From: CAZICM01 sp964537685
GTDB lineage: Bacteria > Myxococcota_A > Polyangia > Polyangiales > Polyangiaceae
Length of the DNA stretch: 64,000 nucleotides
Assembly: GCA_964537685.1 (NCBI GenBank)
Contig: CAZICM010000007.1
Span: 164,464-228,463, forward strand
Direction: 5' to 3'
Shown: piece after piece, positions 34,667-44,007 of the stretch
Layout: each line of letters starts with the position of its first letter
How positions within the stretch are numbered: position 1 is the stretch's first letter
Notes under the pieces: model-generated
What the model was told of the DNA's origin: nothing
The model's database searches: none
Seen by the model: the letters and a program-made list of their open reading frames with translations, nothing else
Position numbers and translations under genes: made by a program

Positions 34667-36762
34667 AAGGCAATAAAAAAAAGCAGGCAACCAATACACC
34701 TGTACAGCAATCTCTTTGGGATAATCCAAAATCCCAAAGTATTGATACGCCCGCAGCGCCTTCGGATTCCGGTGCGGCAGCAGCGCCCAAGGAAAGCAAG
34801 GCTCCGGCGACGAGCGGCGGCATCGCATCCGATCCAAAGAATAAAAAACGGATTGACGATCTTGCCGAACGAATTGAAAAATACCGGGCGAGTTATTACG
34901 CTGGGCACCCCGAGATATCGGACGCGGCGTTTGATGCCCTGGAAGACGAGCTTCGCGAACTCGATCCGACGCATCCGGTGCTGGCGAAAGTGGGCTCGGC
35001 GGCGCTGGTCACCGAATGGGAAAAAGCGCGCCATGAAATACCGATGGGCTCGCTGAACAAAGCGGTATCGGAAGAAGAATTCCGCGCCTGGATAGCCCGC
35101 TGCGACGACCTTCTGGCCAAAGACAAAGCCAAGGGAATTGCGGGCGATCTATTCGTCGCAGAAAAGCTGGACGGCATATCCATCGAAGTAATCTATAAAA
35201 ATGGCAAGTTCGCCGATGCAATTACCCGCGGCGACGGCGACTGGGGCGAGCGCATTTCCCAAAACGTCGCCCGGATGAAAGGCATCCCCGCCAAAATAAA
35301 AGATCACCGTCATTTATCGGTGCGCGGAGAAATCATTTTGCGCCTATCGGACATGAAAAAATATTTTCCCGGCGTCACCAGCCCCCGCAACATGGCCGCG
35401 GGCACATCCAAGCGATTCGATGGCCAAGGCTGCGAACATTTGACGGTTTTGTTTTATGACGTGGCCGAACATCTCGATATCAAAACCCAAAAAGAAAAAT
35501 TCGATTGGCTTCGTTCGCTGGGCTTTGCGACACCCAGCACCGCGCATGGCCCAGCCGCCGATGTACTCGCGCTTTACAAACGCTATTCCGACCAGATTCG
35601 CGGATCGCTCGATTATGAAATCGACGGCTTGGTCATTTACGCCAACGATCTGCATCTCCAAACGCTTTTAGGGGATCTCAACAACCGTCCCCGCGGCGCC
35701 GTCGCATTTAAATTCGCATCGCCGGCAAAAGTATCGCGCGTCGCGGATATTTTATGGGAAACCGGCCCGAGCGGCCGCATCACGCCCGTAGCCATTGTCG
35801 AACCCGTAGAACTCGCGGGCGCCGTCGTACGCCGGGCATCCCTTCACAACATGAGCAACGTGCGCGCGCTGGGCATTGGCATTGGCGACGAAGTCCTTGT
35901 TTCACGCCGCAACGACGTCATTCCCTACATTGAAGAAGTCGTCGAAAAGAAAGGCTTGGCCGCCGAACCTCCCGACGCCTGCGCCATTTGCGGAGCCAAA
36001 GCCGTTATTGAGGGCGAATATTTATTTTGCCGCAATGAAGGCAAATGCCAGGCATTAATAGAAGGCCGCATTCAAAACTGGATCGACGCCATTGGCGCGC
36101 TCGAATGGGGAGATAAATTAATTCAGCAATTGGTTGAAGCGGGCAAGCTTCACGAGCCATTGGATTTATACAAACTCAAAGTCAGCGACATTGCCGATTT
36201 AGAAAGGCGCGGCGAAAAGATCGCAAAGAAATGCCTCGATCAAATTACATCCCGCCTTCCGCTTTCGCTGCCGGTATTTTTGGCAGCCCTCGGCATTGAA
36301 AATTTTGCCATTCAAACGGCGAGGCTCATTCTTTCCGCGGGTTATGACACAATAGACAAAGTATTGGCCGCAAAAGAAGAAGAATTGGCCAAAATTCAAG
36401 GGCTGGGCGCGATCAAAGCGGGCTTTATCGTGCGCGGCTTAAAGAAGCGCGAAGAAGAAATTCGAAGGCTCTTAGCGCATGGAATTGTGCCAACACCGCC
36501 CGAACAAGCCGGCGTACTCAACGGGATGACCTTCGCCTTTACGGGCTCGGCGACGAGACCGCGCGGCGAGCTTACCCAATACGTGGAATCCAATGGGGGA
36601 CGGGTATTATCGTCCGTCACCAAAGAGTTGCAATACCTTGTCATTGCCGATCCTCAATCGACATCGAGCAAGGCAGTAAAGGCGCGGCAATACGGCACCA
36701 AATTAATTAACGAGGAAGATTTTATCGAATTGCTACGCTCCAAAGGCGTGCAGGCTCAATAA
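34663..36762 (+). CDS. ligA: NAD-dependent DNA ligase (LigA-type), divergent
   Basis: Seals nicks using NAD+. The 699-aa protein has the adenylation domain with the active-site Lys in EKLDGISIEV (K168), the RGDG motif, the OB-fold (GAVAFKFASPAKV), the Cys4 zinc finger (CAICG...CRNEGKC), helix-hairpin-helix region, and C-terminal BRCT domain (GVLNGMTFAFTGSATRPRGE...). Unlike common LigA it has KLDG rather than KIDG and a ~55-residue disordered N-terminal extension. In myxobacteria a second, divergent ligase of this kind may coexist with the housekeeping enzyme; I cannot tell which this is. Starts by ATGA overlap with the Nudix gene. Confidence 0.93.
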   Translation: MKGNKKKQATNTPVQQSLWDNPKSQSIDTPAAPSDSGAAAAPKESKAPATSGGIASDPKNKKRIDDLAERIEKYRASYYAGHPEISDAAFDALEDELRELDPTHPVLAKVGSAALVTEWEKARHEIPMGSLNKAVSEEEFRAWIARCDDLLAKDKAKGIAGDLFVAEKLDGISIEVIYKNGKFADAITRGDGDWGERISQNVARMKGIPAKIKDHRHLSVRGEIILRLSDMKKYFPGVTSPRNMAAGTSKRFDGQGCEHLTVLFYDVAEHLDIKTQKEKFDWLRSLGFATPSTAHGPAADVLALYKRYSDQIRGSLDYEIDGLVIYANDLHLQTLLGDLNNRPRGAVAFKFASPAKVSRVADILWETGPSGRITPVAIVEPVELAGAVVRRASLHNMSNVRALGIGIGDEVLVSRRNDVIPYIEEVVEKKGLAAEPPDACAICGAKAVIEGEYLFCRNEGKCQALIEGRIQNWIDAIGALEWGDKLIQQLVEAGKLHEPLDLYKLKVSDIADLERRGEKIAKKCLDQITSRLPLSLPVFLAALGIENFAIQTARLILSAGYDTIDKVLAAKEEELAKIQGLGAIKAGFIVRGLKKREEEIRRLLAHGIVPTPPEQAGVLNGMTFAFTGSATRPRGELTQYVESNGGRVLSSVTKELQYLVIADPQSTSSKAVKARQYGTKLINEEDFIELLRSKGVQAQ

Positions 36763-36777
36763 ATTCGATCGAATTGG

Positions 36778-37725
36778 TCAGGGATCGACGCGCATATACA
36801 CGGTCACGGGGTGCTGCCATTTTCCGCCCATCGGGTCCTTGGCCACGGCGCAATACTCTCCTGTAGGCAGCCCCACACCTCCCCAGACATCGCACCACAC
36901 AGCACAAGAACCGAGGCCGACGATATTACATGGATTTCCCGGATCGCTGCAGATACGGTCCGCCACTCCGGCCACGATACCGCCGCCTGAATTCCGGGCG
37001 CCCACACAGGCCATCATCTTGCTGGGCTGAGCGCCGAAGAGATTGCCATAAAAAGCGGCTTCCTGGTATGTAAAGCTTGGATTTTCCACGGGTTTTGGCA
37101 ACTCGGCTCCAGGCCCCGGGCCCACGATTCCAATGGGAACCGCCGCGCCGAAGGCATTAACCTTAATCGCGACAAAGGCGCTCATAATTTGCTGTTCCTG
37201 CAAACCCAAGCGTGAAGTTGTCCATCCGGGATACATGCCAAACATGCCTTCGATATTGATTTTTCCAGCCACCAGCACGAAAACACCGGGTTCCAGTGCA
37301 CCTTCAATCAGCGCCTCCACAATGCGCCCGCGAAGGATGGTGTGATTGTCGGGCGGATTGGTTTGATTGGGATTGATCCAATGCTCCCATTGCGCGTTTA
37401 GAATGCACTGCTTGCCATCAAAACTGTCGCAAAGCTCAATCAGCCCAGGATGTATGGGCGAAGTGACGCCCGAGGCGTCGGTATTGGCCTTAGCCAAGTA
37501 ATTGCCCGCGAGAACAGTAGGCGGAATGCCATTTGTCCCTTCCCGGCCCACTTCCTGTGAAATGCTATCAACAGGCTCCGTCCCAAGCTCGTCCACCTCA
37601 TAAGCACAACCGCTCACCCCCATCATCATCGCCAACACCACCCCTACGGCGATGCCCTTCATTCCCCGGCGCAGTTGAATCCTCGGGCTACTTGACACTT
37701 TGTCTTTCTGTGATCTATACAGCAT
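36778..37725 (-). CDS. Predicted lipoprotein, paralogue of the one at 27.7-28.6 kb
   Basis: The ATG at 37725 follows AAGGAGGATCGAGC, a strong ribosome site. The 315-residue product has a basic N-terminus, a hydrophobic segment, and lipobox GVSGC (MKGIAVGVVLAMMMGVSGC), so it is exported and lipidated. Shared motifs with the 27687 gene include QEAAFYGNLFG, Cys-rich VGLGSCAVWCDVWGG, and the end VTVYMR. Otherwise no domain is recognised. It is convergent with ligA, 15 bp apart. Confidence 0.85.
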   Translation of the reverse strand: MLYRSQKDKVSSSPRIQLRRGMKGIAVGVVLAMMMGVSGCAYEVDELGTEPVDSISQEVGREGTNGIPPTVLAGNYLAKANTDASGVTSPIHPGLIELCDSFDGKQCILNAQWEHWINPNQTNPPDNHTILRGRIVEALIEGALEPGVFVLVAGKINIEGMFGMYPGWTTSRLGLQEQQIMSAFVAIKVNAFGAAVPIGIVGPGPGAELPKPVENPSFTYQEAAFYGNLFGAQPSKMMACVGARNSGGGIVAGVADRICSDPGNPCNIVGLGSCAVWCDVWGGVGLPTGEYCAVAKDPMGGKWQHPVTVYMRVDP

Positions 37726-37848
37726 GCTCGATCCTCCTTGGCACTTGAAAGCCGTGCCCACGAAGCAGAGACACTTCAAAATCGCTCGATGCACGCCCGT
37801 TTACCATCCCTGATAGCATCGCCAAGCAACGCAGCAGAGTGGGCCAAC

Positions 37849-40800
37849 TCACTCTTTCAAGATCAATGCTTCTGTATGCGTCCAGAAGGGCCTGAGGAAG
37901 GGGTTTTTTTGAAGCGCCTCCTCCATCAAGCGCCTGCCTCCTTCCTTGTCTTCTTGGGTTTCCTTTCCCCCGCTCAAACGCGACGATAAAAGCAAAAAAG
38001 CCGCTTTCCAAGCCAACAGCGAAGGTTCTTGAGGTGAAATCGAAAGCCCTTTCGCCACGCGCTCCGAACCTGCACGGATAATTTCCCCCACAATGGCATC
38101 CTTCTTCTTCTCGCGCCGCGCATACAACGCATGCCAAAACGAGAGTTCCGCTCCGGCTTCAAACACCTCCCAAATGTCCGCTCCCACTTTTTTCGCTGCC
38201 AAGAATGTTGACTCTGCATCCAAAAATGCCTTTTCCAGGTCTTTGGGCGTCCTCTCAGGCATTGCCATCAGATGGCGCGCCCTGATTAGCGCCAACTTTG
38301 CACGATACAATGGAACTAGCGGATCCTCTCCCCCGGTTTTCTCAGCTTCCTGCAACGCAAACTCAGCATTCTTAATATGATCTGCCGCGTCCTTACCATG
38401 GGTCAGAGCTTCAGTAGCCAGCAGCACATACCCCATGGTCATTCCTAAATGTGAATCATACACGTCGGGATTCGCCTTAAATTCCAGGCGAAACGATTGA
38501 AGCGCCTGTTGCACAGACGTTACGATCGGCTCTTGCCTATACATCTTCAACTGAGCTTCCACCAAATACACCAGACCAAGCACATCATGCGTAATGAAAT
38601 ATGATTGGTTCATCGTCAATGACTTCTCACAAGCTTGAATTGCCAGCCGAAGACTCTCTGACGGATCATGACCATAACGAAGATCATATTGGGCCTGAGT
38701 AACGTAGGTCATACCCATATTTGTATATGGGTAATAATAGCTTGGATCAAGGCTAACGGCTTTCTCGCGGAACTTAATAGATTTTTTCAATGCCTCCGAG
38801 GGATCCACCCCCCTCGATGACTGATATGCCCCAAGCCGACGGTATACAATCCCTAAATCGTTATGCGCCCAGGCGAAGTTTGGATGCAATACAATGGCCT
38901 TCTCCAGGTTCTCAGCGGCAAGACGAAACGACGACAGCGGATCCTTGCCGTGGCCCATTTCATATAATCCTATAGCCGAATATGCGTTGCCAATGGTATC
39001 CAAATGATTTGCATTATTTGGTTCGATCGTTGCGGCTACCTCCGCCGCCCGAATCGCCCCCCTTAATACATCCTGCGGATCTTGTCCGTTCCCCCCAAGA
39101 TAGCTCCCATACATCCACAGCGACCACGCCTTTCTCCCATGCCCAGCCCCACTCTCGGGATGTATCGTCAATGCTCCTTCACACGCCCCCATCGCTTTCT
39201 CAAACGACGCCTTCGGGTTCTTTCCGCTGTTTAGCTCCACCTCCATCCGCTGTACCCACATCTCGCATTCCGCCTCATACACCGCCGCATCACTTCGCGC
39301 TATCCCCCGCGCTGCCTCATACGCCGCAGCCGCACGCTCATAATCCAACAGCGCTTCCTCCCCCTTCCCCTTTTCCTTCTTCCCTGTCCCAAGCGCCGAA
39401 TAGACATCCGCCCGAAGCTTCAGCGCCTCATAGGTCGATAGCGCCTTCTCCTCGCTTTCCTTGGCCTTTTCCAGCGCTGTCTCATACCGCTTCTGATAAA
39501 ACGCTATCACACCTTCCAATAAAGCTCCAGATTCCAAATCCTCTCCACCACCCCGCCTCAAATGCTCCAGCGCCGGCTCCAGCAACTCTTTTTCTATCAC
39601 CAATCGCTTCGCTTCCCGAGGCTTGGAATCCCCTATGCGATTCGTCTCCTCCAATTCTTTTCTGTAAATCTCACCCATTGCCTTCCCCAGCGCCCGCTCC
39701 ACCTCTCCACCACCATAACCCGCCAAAAGCGCCTTCTCCAAATGCTCACGCGCCCGCTCAGGTTCATGAAGCGCCAAATACCCCCGCCCAAGCGCATAAT
39801 GCCCAGGCCCCTCCCCCACAGGCCCCATCTTCTCGATTCGCCCTTCAATCTCCTTCATTCGTTCGCGAATCCGGCCTTTTTCACGGCTTAGATTGTGAAG
39901 CGGAAGCCCATAGGCCCAGCGCAGCAAATACTCCATCTCCTTAACATCTTCACCCACTTGCTTGGATAGCTCCGCCTGCTCGGCCGCTTCAAGCCTCACC
40001 CGGATTCCATAGGCTCCCGCTACCGTAATCCCAATCAACCCGACGCATGATACCGCAAAGACTGCTCTATGCTTCCGGATCTTCTTCAGCAACAGATACG
40101 ATAGACTCGCCTTGCGCGCAACAATGGGCTCTCCCGCCAAATAGCGCTCGAGATCGTCCGCCAATGCCTTCGCCGATTCATAGCGGCGGCTTGGATCTTT
40201 CTCGATGCATTTCATCACGATGATATCGAGATCCTCGGGAATCGAAGGCACCAGCTTGCGCAGCGGCGCCGCATCTTCCTTGTCCACCGCCATCAGTACC
40301 GATAAACTACTATCCCCCACAAAAGGCGGCCTTTCCGCCAATTGTTGATACAATGTAGCCCCCAAACTATAGATATCAGCCCGCCTGTCAATCAGCTTAT
40401 GATCGCCCCTTGCTTGTTCCGGCGCCATGTAGGAAGGGGTGCCCTCGATAATTCCCGCCATAGATTCCCCCGGAGACGCCATCTCGCGGGCCAGCCCAAA
40501 GTCCATCACATAAGGATGATATGACCCATCCTCTTTTTTCTCGAGCATGATATTCGAGGGCTTGATATCGCGGTGAATTATCCCCATCCGGTGAGCTGCC
40601 GACAGCGCCAGCGCAACCTGGCGAATAACCATCACTTTTTGCTCTAAACTCAGCTCGTGAATCGATTCTTTTAGCGATTTTCCATCGATATATTGCATCG
40701 CAATATAGGGCAAACCCTCCACTTCGCCCACTTCGTAGACCTTGCACACATGCTCGTGCTCAATGCGGGCTTGGGCCTGGGCCTCCTGAAGAAAGCGCCT

Positions 40801-41247
40801 GATCAAGCGATCGTCTTCGTCCCGGATAAACTTTAAGGCCAATTGCCGCTGCAATACAGGATCTCGAACTTTATAGACCCTCCCCATGCCTCCTTCGCCA
40901 ATAAAATCGACGTGCTCGTACTTGCCCCAGCCTGTAACAGGAAAGGCCCGCGATCGAAGGGAATTGGGCTGGCGGGTAGGACCGCTTCCTGAGGATTGAG
41001 AGGCAAAACGAAAGGAGTTCACCGCCCGGGATGAGGGTGTGGGTGCAAACGATTCGCTTGCATCGTCCTCGAAACTGGGATTTCGGCGGCTAAGAGGCAC
41101 ACCTTCGACGGCGAAATCGGATGAAACCCCTGATTTGGGAACCATCACGGTGGACGCCGTCCTATCGACCTCTTTTCGATTGGCGGCGGCGGGGCGATCG
41201 ACCCTTGTGATATCGCCGCCTTCGTCCTTTCGCCCGGAATCACTCAT
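37849..41247 (-). CDS. Membrane-anchored Ser/Thr kinase with C-terminal TPR repeats
   Basis: A 1132-residue kinase. A ~105-residue disordered N-terminus precedes the kinase domain (~108-375: GEGGMGRVYKV, LALKFI, HRDIKPSN, DFG, APEQ). A membrane span lies at ~396-414 (AVFAVSCVGLIGITVAGAY), and the rest, ~700 residues, is TPR-rich (NLEKAIVLHPNFAWAHNDLG, for example) and should be outside the cytoplasm. Domain order is typical of myxobacterial kinases. The next gene upstream in the same direction, DUF2804, ends 6 bp before the start, so they may be co-transcribed. Confidence 0.92.
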   Translation of the reverse strand: MSDSGRKDEGGDITRVDRPAAANRKEVDRTASTVMVPKSGVSSDFAVEGVPLSRRNPSFEDDASESFAPTPSSRAVNSFRFASQSSGSGPTRQPNSLRSRAFPVTGWGKYEHVDFIGEGGMGRVYKVRDPVLQRQLALKFIRDEDDRLIRRFLQEAQAQARIEHEHVCKVYEVGEVEGLPYIAMQYIDGKSLKESIHELSLEQKVMVIRQVALALSAAHRMGIIHRDIKPSNIMLEKKEDGSYHPYVMDFGLAREMASPGESMAGIIEGTPSYMAPEQARGDHKLIDRRADIYSLGATLYQQLAERPPFVGDSSLSVLMAVDKEDAAPLRKLVPSIPEDLDIIVMKCIEKDPSRRYESAKALADDLERYLAGEPIVARKASLSYLLLKKIRKHRAVFAVSCVGLIGITVAGAYGIRVRLEAAEQAELSKQVGEDVKEMEYLLRWAYGLPLHNLSREKGRIRERMKEIEGRIEKMGPVGEGPGHYALGRGYLALHEPERAREHLEKALLAGYGGGEVERALGKAMGEIYRKELEETNRIGDSKPREAKRLVIEKELLEPALEHLRRGGGEDLESGALLEGVIAFYQKRYETALEKAKESEEKALSTYEALKLRADVYSALGTGKKEKGKGEEALLDYERAAAAYEAARGIARSDAAVYEAECEMWVQRMEVELNSGKNPKASFEKAMGACEGALTIHPESGAGHGRKAWSLWMYGSYLGGNGQDPQDVLRGAIRAAEVAATIEPNNANHLDTIGNAYSAIGLYEMGHGKDPLSSFRLAAENLEKAIVLHPNFAWAHNDLGIVYRRLGAYQSSRGVDPSEALKKSIKFREKAVSLDPSYYYPYTNMGMTYVTQAQYDLRYGHDPSESLRLAIQACEKSLTMNQSYFITHDVLGLVYLVEAQLKMYRQEPIVTSVQQALQSFRLEFKANPDVYDSHLGMTMGYVLLATEALTHGKDAADHIKNAEFALQEAEKTGGEDPLVPLYRAKLALIRARHLMAMPERTPKDLEKAFLDAESTFLAAKKVGADIWEVFEAGAELSFWHALYARREKKKDAIVGEIIRAGSERVAKGLSISPQEPSLLAWKAAFLLLSSRLSGGKETQEDKEGGRRLMEEALQKNPFLRPFWTHTEALILKE

Positions 41248-41253
41248 TCAGAA

Positions 41254-42258
41254 TTACCATTTCATATCTTGGTCTTCCGCCACGCCCAGCACCGAATCAA
41301 GCTCTAAATTGTCTTTCCCATCCCTTTGAATTCGCCCTGAATACACGCCGGAAGGTTGAACGAAATTCGATGAAATCACTTTTAAATCACGCTCATCAGA
41401 ATGCATAGCATAAGGATCGAATCGCAAATCCAATTCGCCCTCGGCGGTGCGAATGCGCCAAGCATCGAGCGGTTTCTTTCGATCCAGCTCAAAACGGCCT
41501 TCCGAAAGCGGAAAAAGCTCATCGTCGATCCATAGCGCGCATTCCGCTTCCCCATTAAATCCCTCCACCACATTAAATGCCACGCGCTCACCGCTTTTTG
41601 CATGGCCCAGCGCAAAAGCCCACTTCCATACAGTATGCCGGGGCAGCAATCCGTTGGTGTGGTCATAACCGGCCAGCGCTTTATTCATCGAATATCGAAC
41701 CCCATTGATCATTGCATTGCCACTGACTTCAAGCGGAGCCCGCTTTTCCGTACGGTTGACCAATCCGCCGCCGAAATTCATGACCGCCGAAATGGGAGGA
41801 GCCTTTCCTGCAGCGGCGCGGGCCGATAATTCAAAATCCTTCCACCGGATATTCATATCCAATTCGCTTTTATTGCTCGTCCTTTCCATTTGAATGGAAA
41901 TGCCGGGCATTCTAAAGCTTGCAACGCCAATTTCATCGGCAGTATCGCCAATTCGAGCGCATAATGCAGGAGCAACCATCGATTGCTTAAATAACATCTT
42001 GCGGTCGGGCGCGTGGAGCGCATATACGAACGAATTGCTCACATAGCCCAGGTGCACAACAGCGGCGGCGATTAAGATTTCCTCGCTGACGAGGCACACA
42101 TAAAACCAGCGCTTATGATGGGTGATGCGAAACAATGGCGAAGGACTGAGCGCGCCGATATCACCGCGCGGAGCGGCCCCTGCAAAAGAGCCGGTGCGGG
42201 GAAAACCCCGCGCATCCACGAACGAAGCCGGCGGCGGCAGCAAAACACGCTTGCTCAT
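41254..42258 (-). CDS. DUF2804-domain protein
   Basis: The 334-residue product has the features of DUF2804: a start with FRGPL-like spacing, SNGLLPRHTVWKWAFALG (family Y.nGL..rhT.WrWA.a), and FNVVEGFNGEAECALWIDDEL (family fNl..gf....EN..w.dg). No signal peptide. The function of the family is unknown, and its link to the following kinase gene is only by position. It is divergent from the P5C dehydrogenase gene. Confidence 0.8.
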   Translation of the reverse strand: MSKRVLLPPPASFVDARGFPRTGSFAGAAPRGDIGALSPSPLFRITHHKRWFYVCLVSEEILIAAAVVHLGYVSNSFVYALHAPDRKMLFKQSMVAPALCARIGDTADEIGVASFRMPGISIQMERTSNKSELDMNIRWKDFELSARAAAGKAPPISAVMNFGGGLVNRTEKRAPLEVSGNAMINGVRYSMNKALAGYDHTNGLLPRHTVWKWAFALGHAKSGERVAFNVVEGFNGEAECALWIDDELFPLSEGRFELDRKKPLDAWRIRTAEGELDLRFDPYAMHSDERDLKVISSNFVQPSGVYSGRIQRDGKDNLELDSVLGVAEDQDMKW

Positions 42259-42364
42259 CGTAGGAATATCCTACCCAGAATCGTTCCCGCGCGGCCCACA
42301 AAAAAATGCATCGCCTATTTCCAAGGCTAGAACGCAATCATTAAACAGGATAAAGTCGGCGCCG

Positions 42365-43993
42365 ATGATTGACGCGATTGCCAAAACTCCCACGCCTCGT
42401 AACGAACCCACGCTTTCCTATGCGCCCAATTCCAAAGAGCGCGCGGAGCTTAAAGCGGCGCTGCAACAAATGAGCGGCGAGACCATTGATATTCCGATGT
42501 ATATCGGCGGCGAAGACGTGCGCACAGGCGTTTTATCGGATGTGCGGTCTCCTCACCGGCGCGATTTATTGCTGGCGCGGGCACATGAGGGCGGCGCGGA
42601 GCACACGCATGCTGCGATTGCGGCGGCCAAGCGGGCGCACGGAGAATGGGCAAGTATGCCGTGGAGTGCGCGGGCATCCGTGTTTTTAAGGGCGGCGGAG
42701 CTTTTGTCGACGCGCTACCGGCCTATCTTAAATGCGGCCACAATGCTTGGGCAAAGCAAGACGGCATTTCAAGCGGAAATCGATTCGGCCTGCGAGCTGA
42801 TTGATTTCTTTCGATTTAATGTGCATTACGCCCGGATGCTCTGCGCCGAACAGCCGGACAGCGCGCCGGGCATGTGGAACATGATGGAACCGCGGCCTTT
42901 GGAGGGTTTTGTTTTTGCGCCGACCCCATTTAATTTCACAGCCATCGCGGGGAATTTACCGACTTCTCCCGCATTGATGGGCAATACGGTGATATGGAAA
43001 CCTGCCGCCTCGGCGATGTATTCGGCCCATTTTATTGTGCAGTTACTGCGCGAGGCAGGATTGCCGCCTGGTGTGATCAATATGGTGCACGGGCCATCCG
43101 AATGGATATCCAATGCATGTTTGGATCACGAGGATTTGGCGGGCATTCATTTTACAGGGTCCACGCCCGTATTTCAGATGATGTGGAAGAGGGTCGGCGA
43201 CAATATTCATAAATACAAATGTTATCCCCGCGTGGTCGGAGAGACGGGTGGAAAAGATTTTGTCTTTGCCCATGCGAGCGCCGATTTGGAAGCCCTCACG
43301 GTTGCATTGGTCCGCGGGGCGTTTGAATATCAGGGACAAAAATGCTCGGCGGCCTCGCGCGCTTATATACCTCGTTCAATATGGCCTTCGCTAAAAGAGC
43401 GGGTTGTGGAGATGGTTAAAACCATCCGGATGGGCGATGTTGCCGATTTCCGGAATTTCATGGGCGCGGTCATCGACGCCCGGGCCTATGCGCGGCTTTC
43501 AAGCCGGATTGAGGCGGCCAAGGAAGATGGTGGGTGCACGCTGTTAACGGGCGGCGGACATCGCGATACGGATGGATTTTTTATTGAGCCCACGGTCATT
43601 CAAGTGAGCAATCCCCAGCATGCCCTCATGCGGGATGAGCTCTTTGGACCTGTTCTTTCGTTATGGGTGTATGAAGATTCAGAGATTGAGCAAGCGCTTT
43701 CGCACTGTAACAGTTCGGAATATGCGCTGACGGGAGCGATTTTCGCAAATGATCGGCGATTTATCGAGCACGCTGGGAGAGTGCTTCGTTTTGCGGCGGG
43801 GAATTTTTATATCAACGACAAGCCGACTGGGGCCGTGGTTGGGCAGCAGCCCTTTGGAGGAGCGCGAGCCTCTGGGACCAACGATAAGGCTGGGAGTGTG
43901 TTAAATCTAATGCGGTGGGTATCACCCCGGACGGTGAAGGAGAATTTGGCCCCGCCCCGGGCGTACACCTATCCATTTATGGCGGAAGAATAG
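42365..43993 (+). CDS. pruA: L-glutamate gamma-semialdehyde (P5C) dehydrogenase
   Basis: Oxidises glutamate semialdehyde to glutamate, the last step of proline catabolism. The 542-aa protein has the ALDH fold with NAD-binding FTGSTPVFQMMW, the catalytic glutamate in GETGGKDFVFAH, the catalytic Cys in YQGQKCSAASRAYIP, and ELFGPVLSLWVY. Size and sequence fit the monofunctional eukaryote-type enzyme (ALDH4A1-like), not the bifunctional PutA. No putA/prodh is next to it. The ATG at 42365 is chosen; upstream residues in the open frame are not family-like. Confidence 0.9.
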   Translation: MIDAIAKTPTPRNEPTLSYAPNSKERAELKAALQQMSGETIDIPMYIGGEDVRTGVLSDVRSPHRRDLLLARAHEGGAEHTHAAIAAAKRAHGEWASMPWSARASVFLRAAELLSTRYRPILNAATMLGQSKTAFQAEIDSACELIDFFRFNVHYARMLCAEQPDSAPGMWNMMEPRPLEGFVFAPTPFNFTAIAGNLPTSPALMGNTVIWKPAASAMYSAHFIVQLLREAGLPPGVINMVHGPSEWISNACLDHEDLAGIHFTGSTPVFQMMWKRVGDNIHKYKCYPRVVGETGGKDFVFAHASADLEALTVALVRGAFEYQGQKCSAASRAYIPRSIWPSLKERVVEMVKTIRMGDVADFRNFMGAVIDARAYARLSSRIEAAKEDGGCTLLTGGGHRDTDGFFIEPTVIQVSNPQHALMRDELFGPVLSLWVYEDSEIEQALSHCNSSEYALTGAIFANDRRFIEHAGRVLRFAAGNFYINDKPTGAVVGQQPFGGARASGTNDKAGSVLNLMRWVSPRTVKENLAPPRAYTYPFMAEE

Positions 43994-44007
43994 AGTTTTT
44001 GCTTTTA

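Noticed and set aside
38982..39944. 320-residue plus-strand frame opposite the TPR kinase
   Set aside because: Pro/Ser/His-rich mirror of a Glu/Lys-rich helical repeat region; the kinase frame has clear domain motifs.
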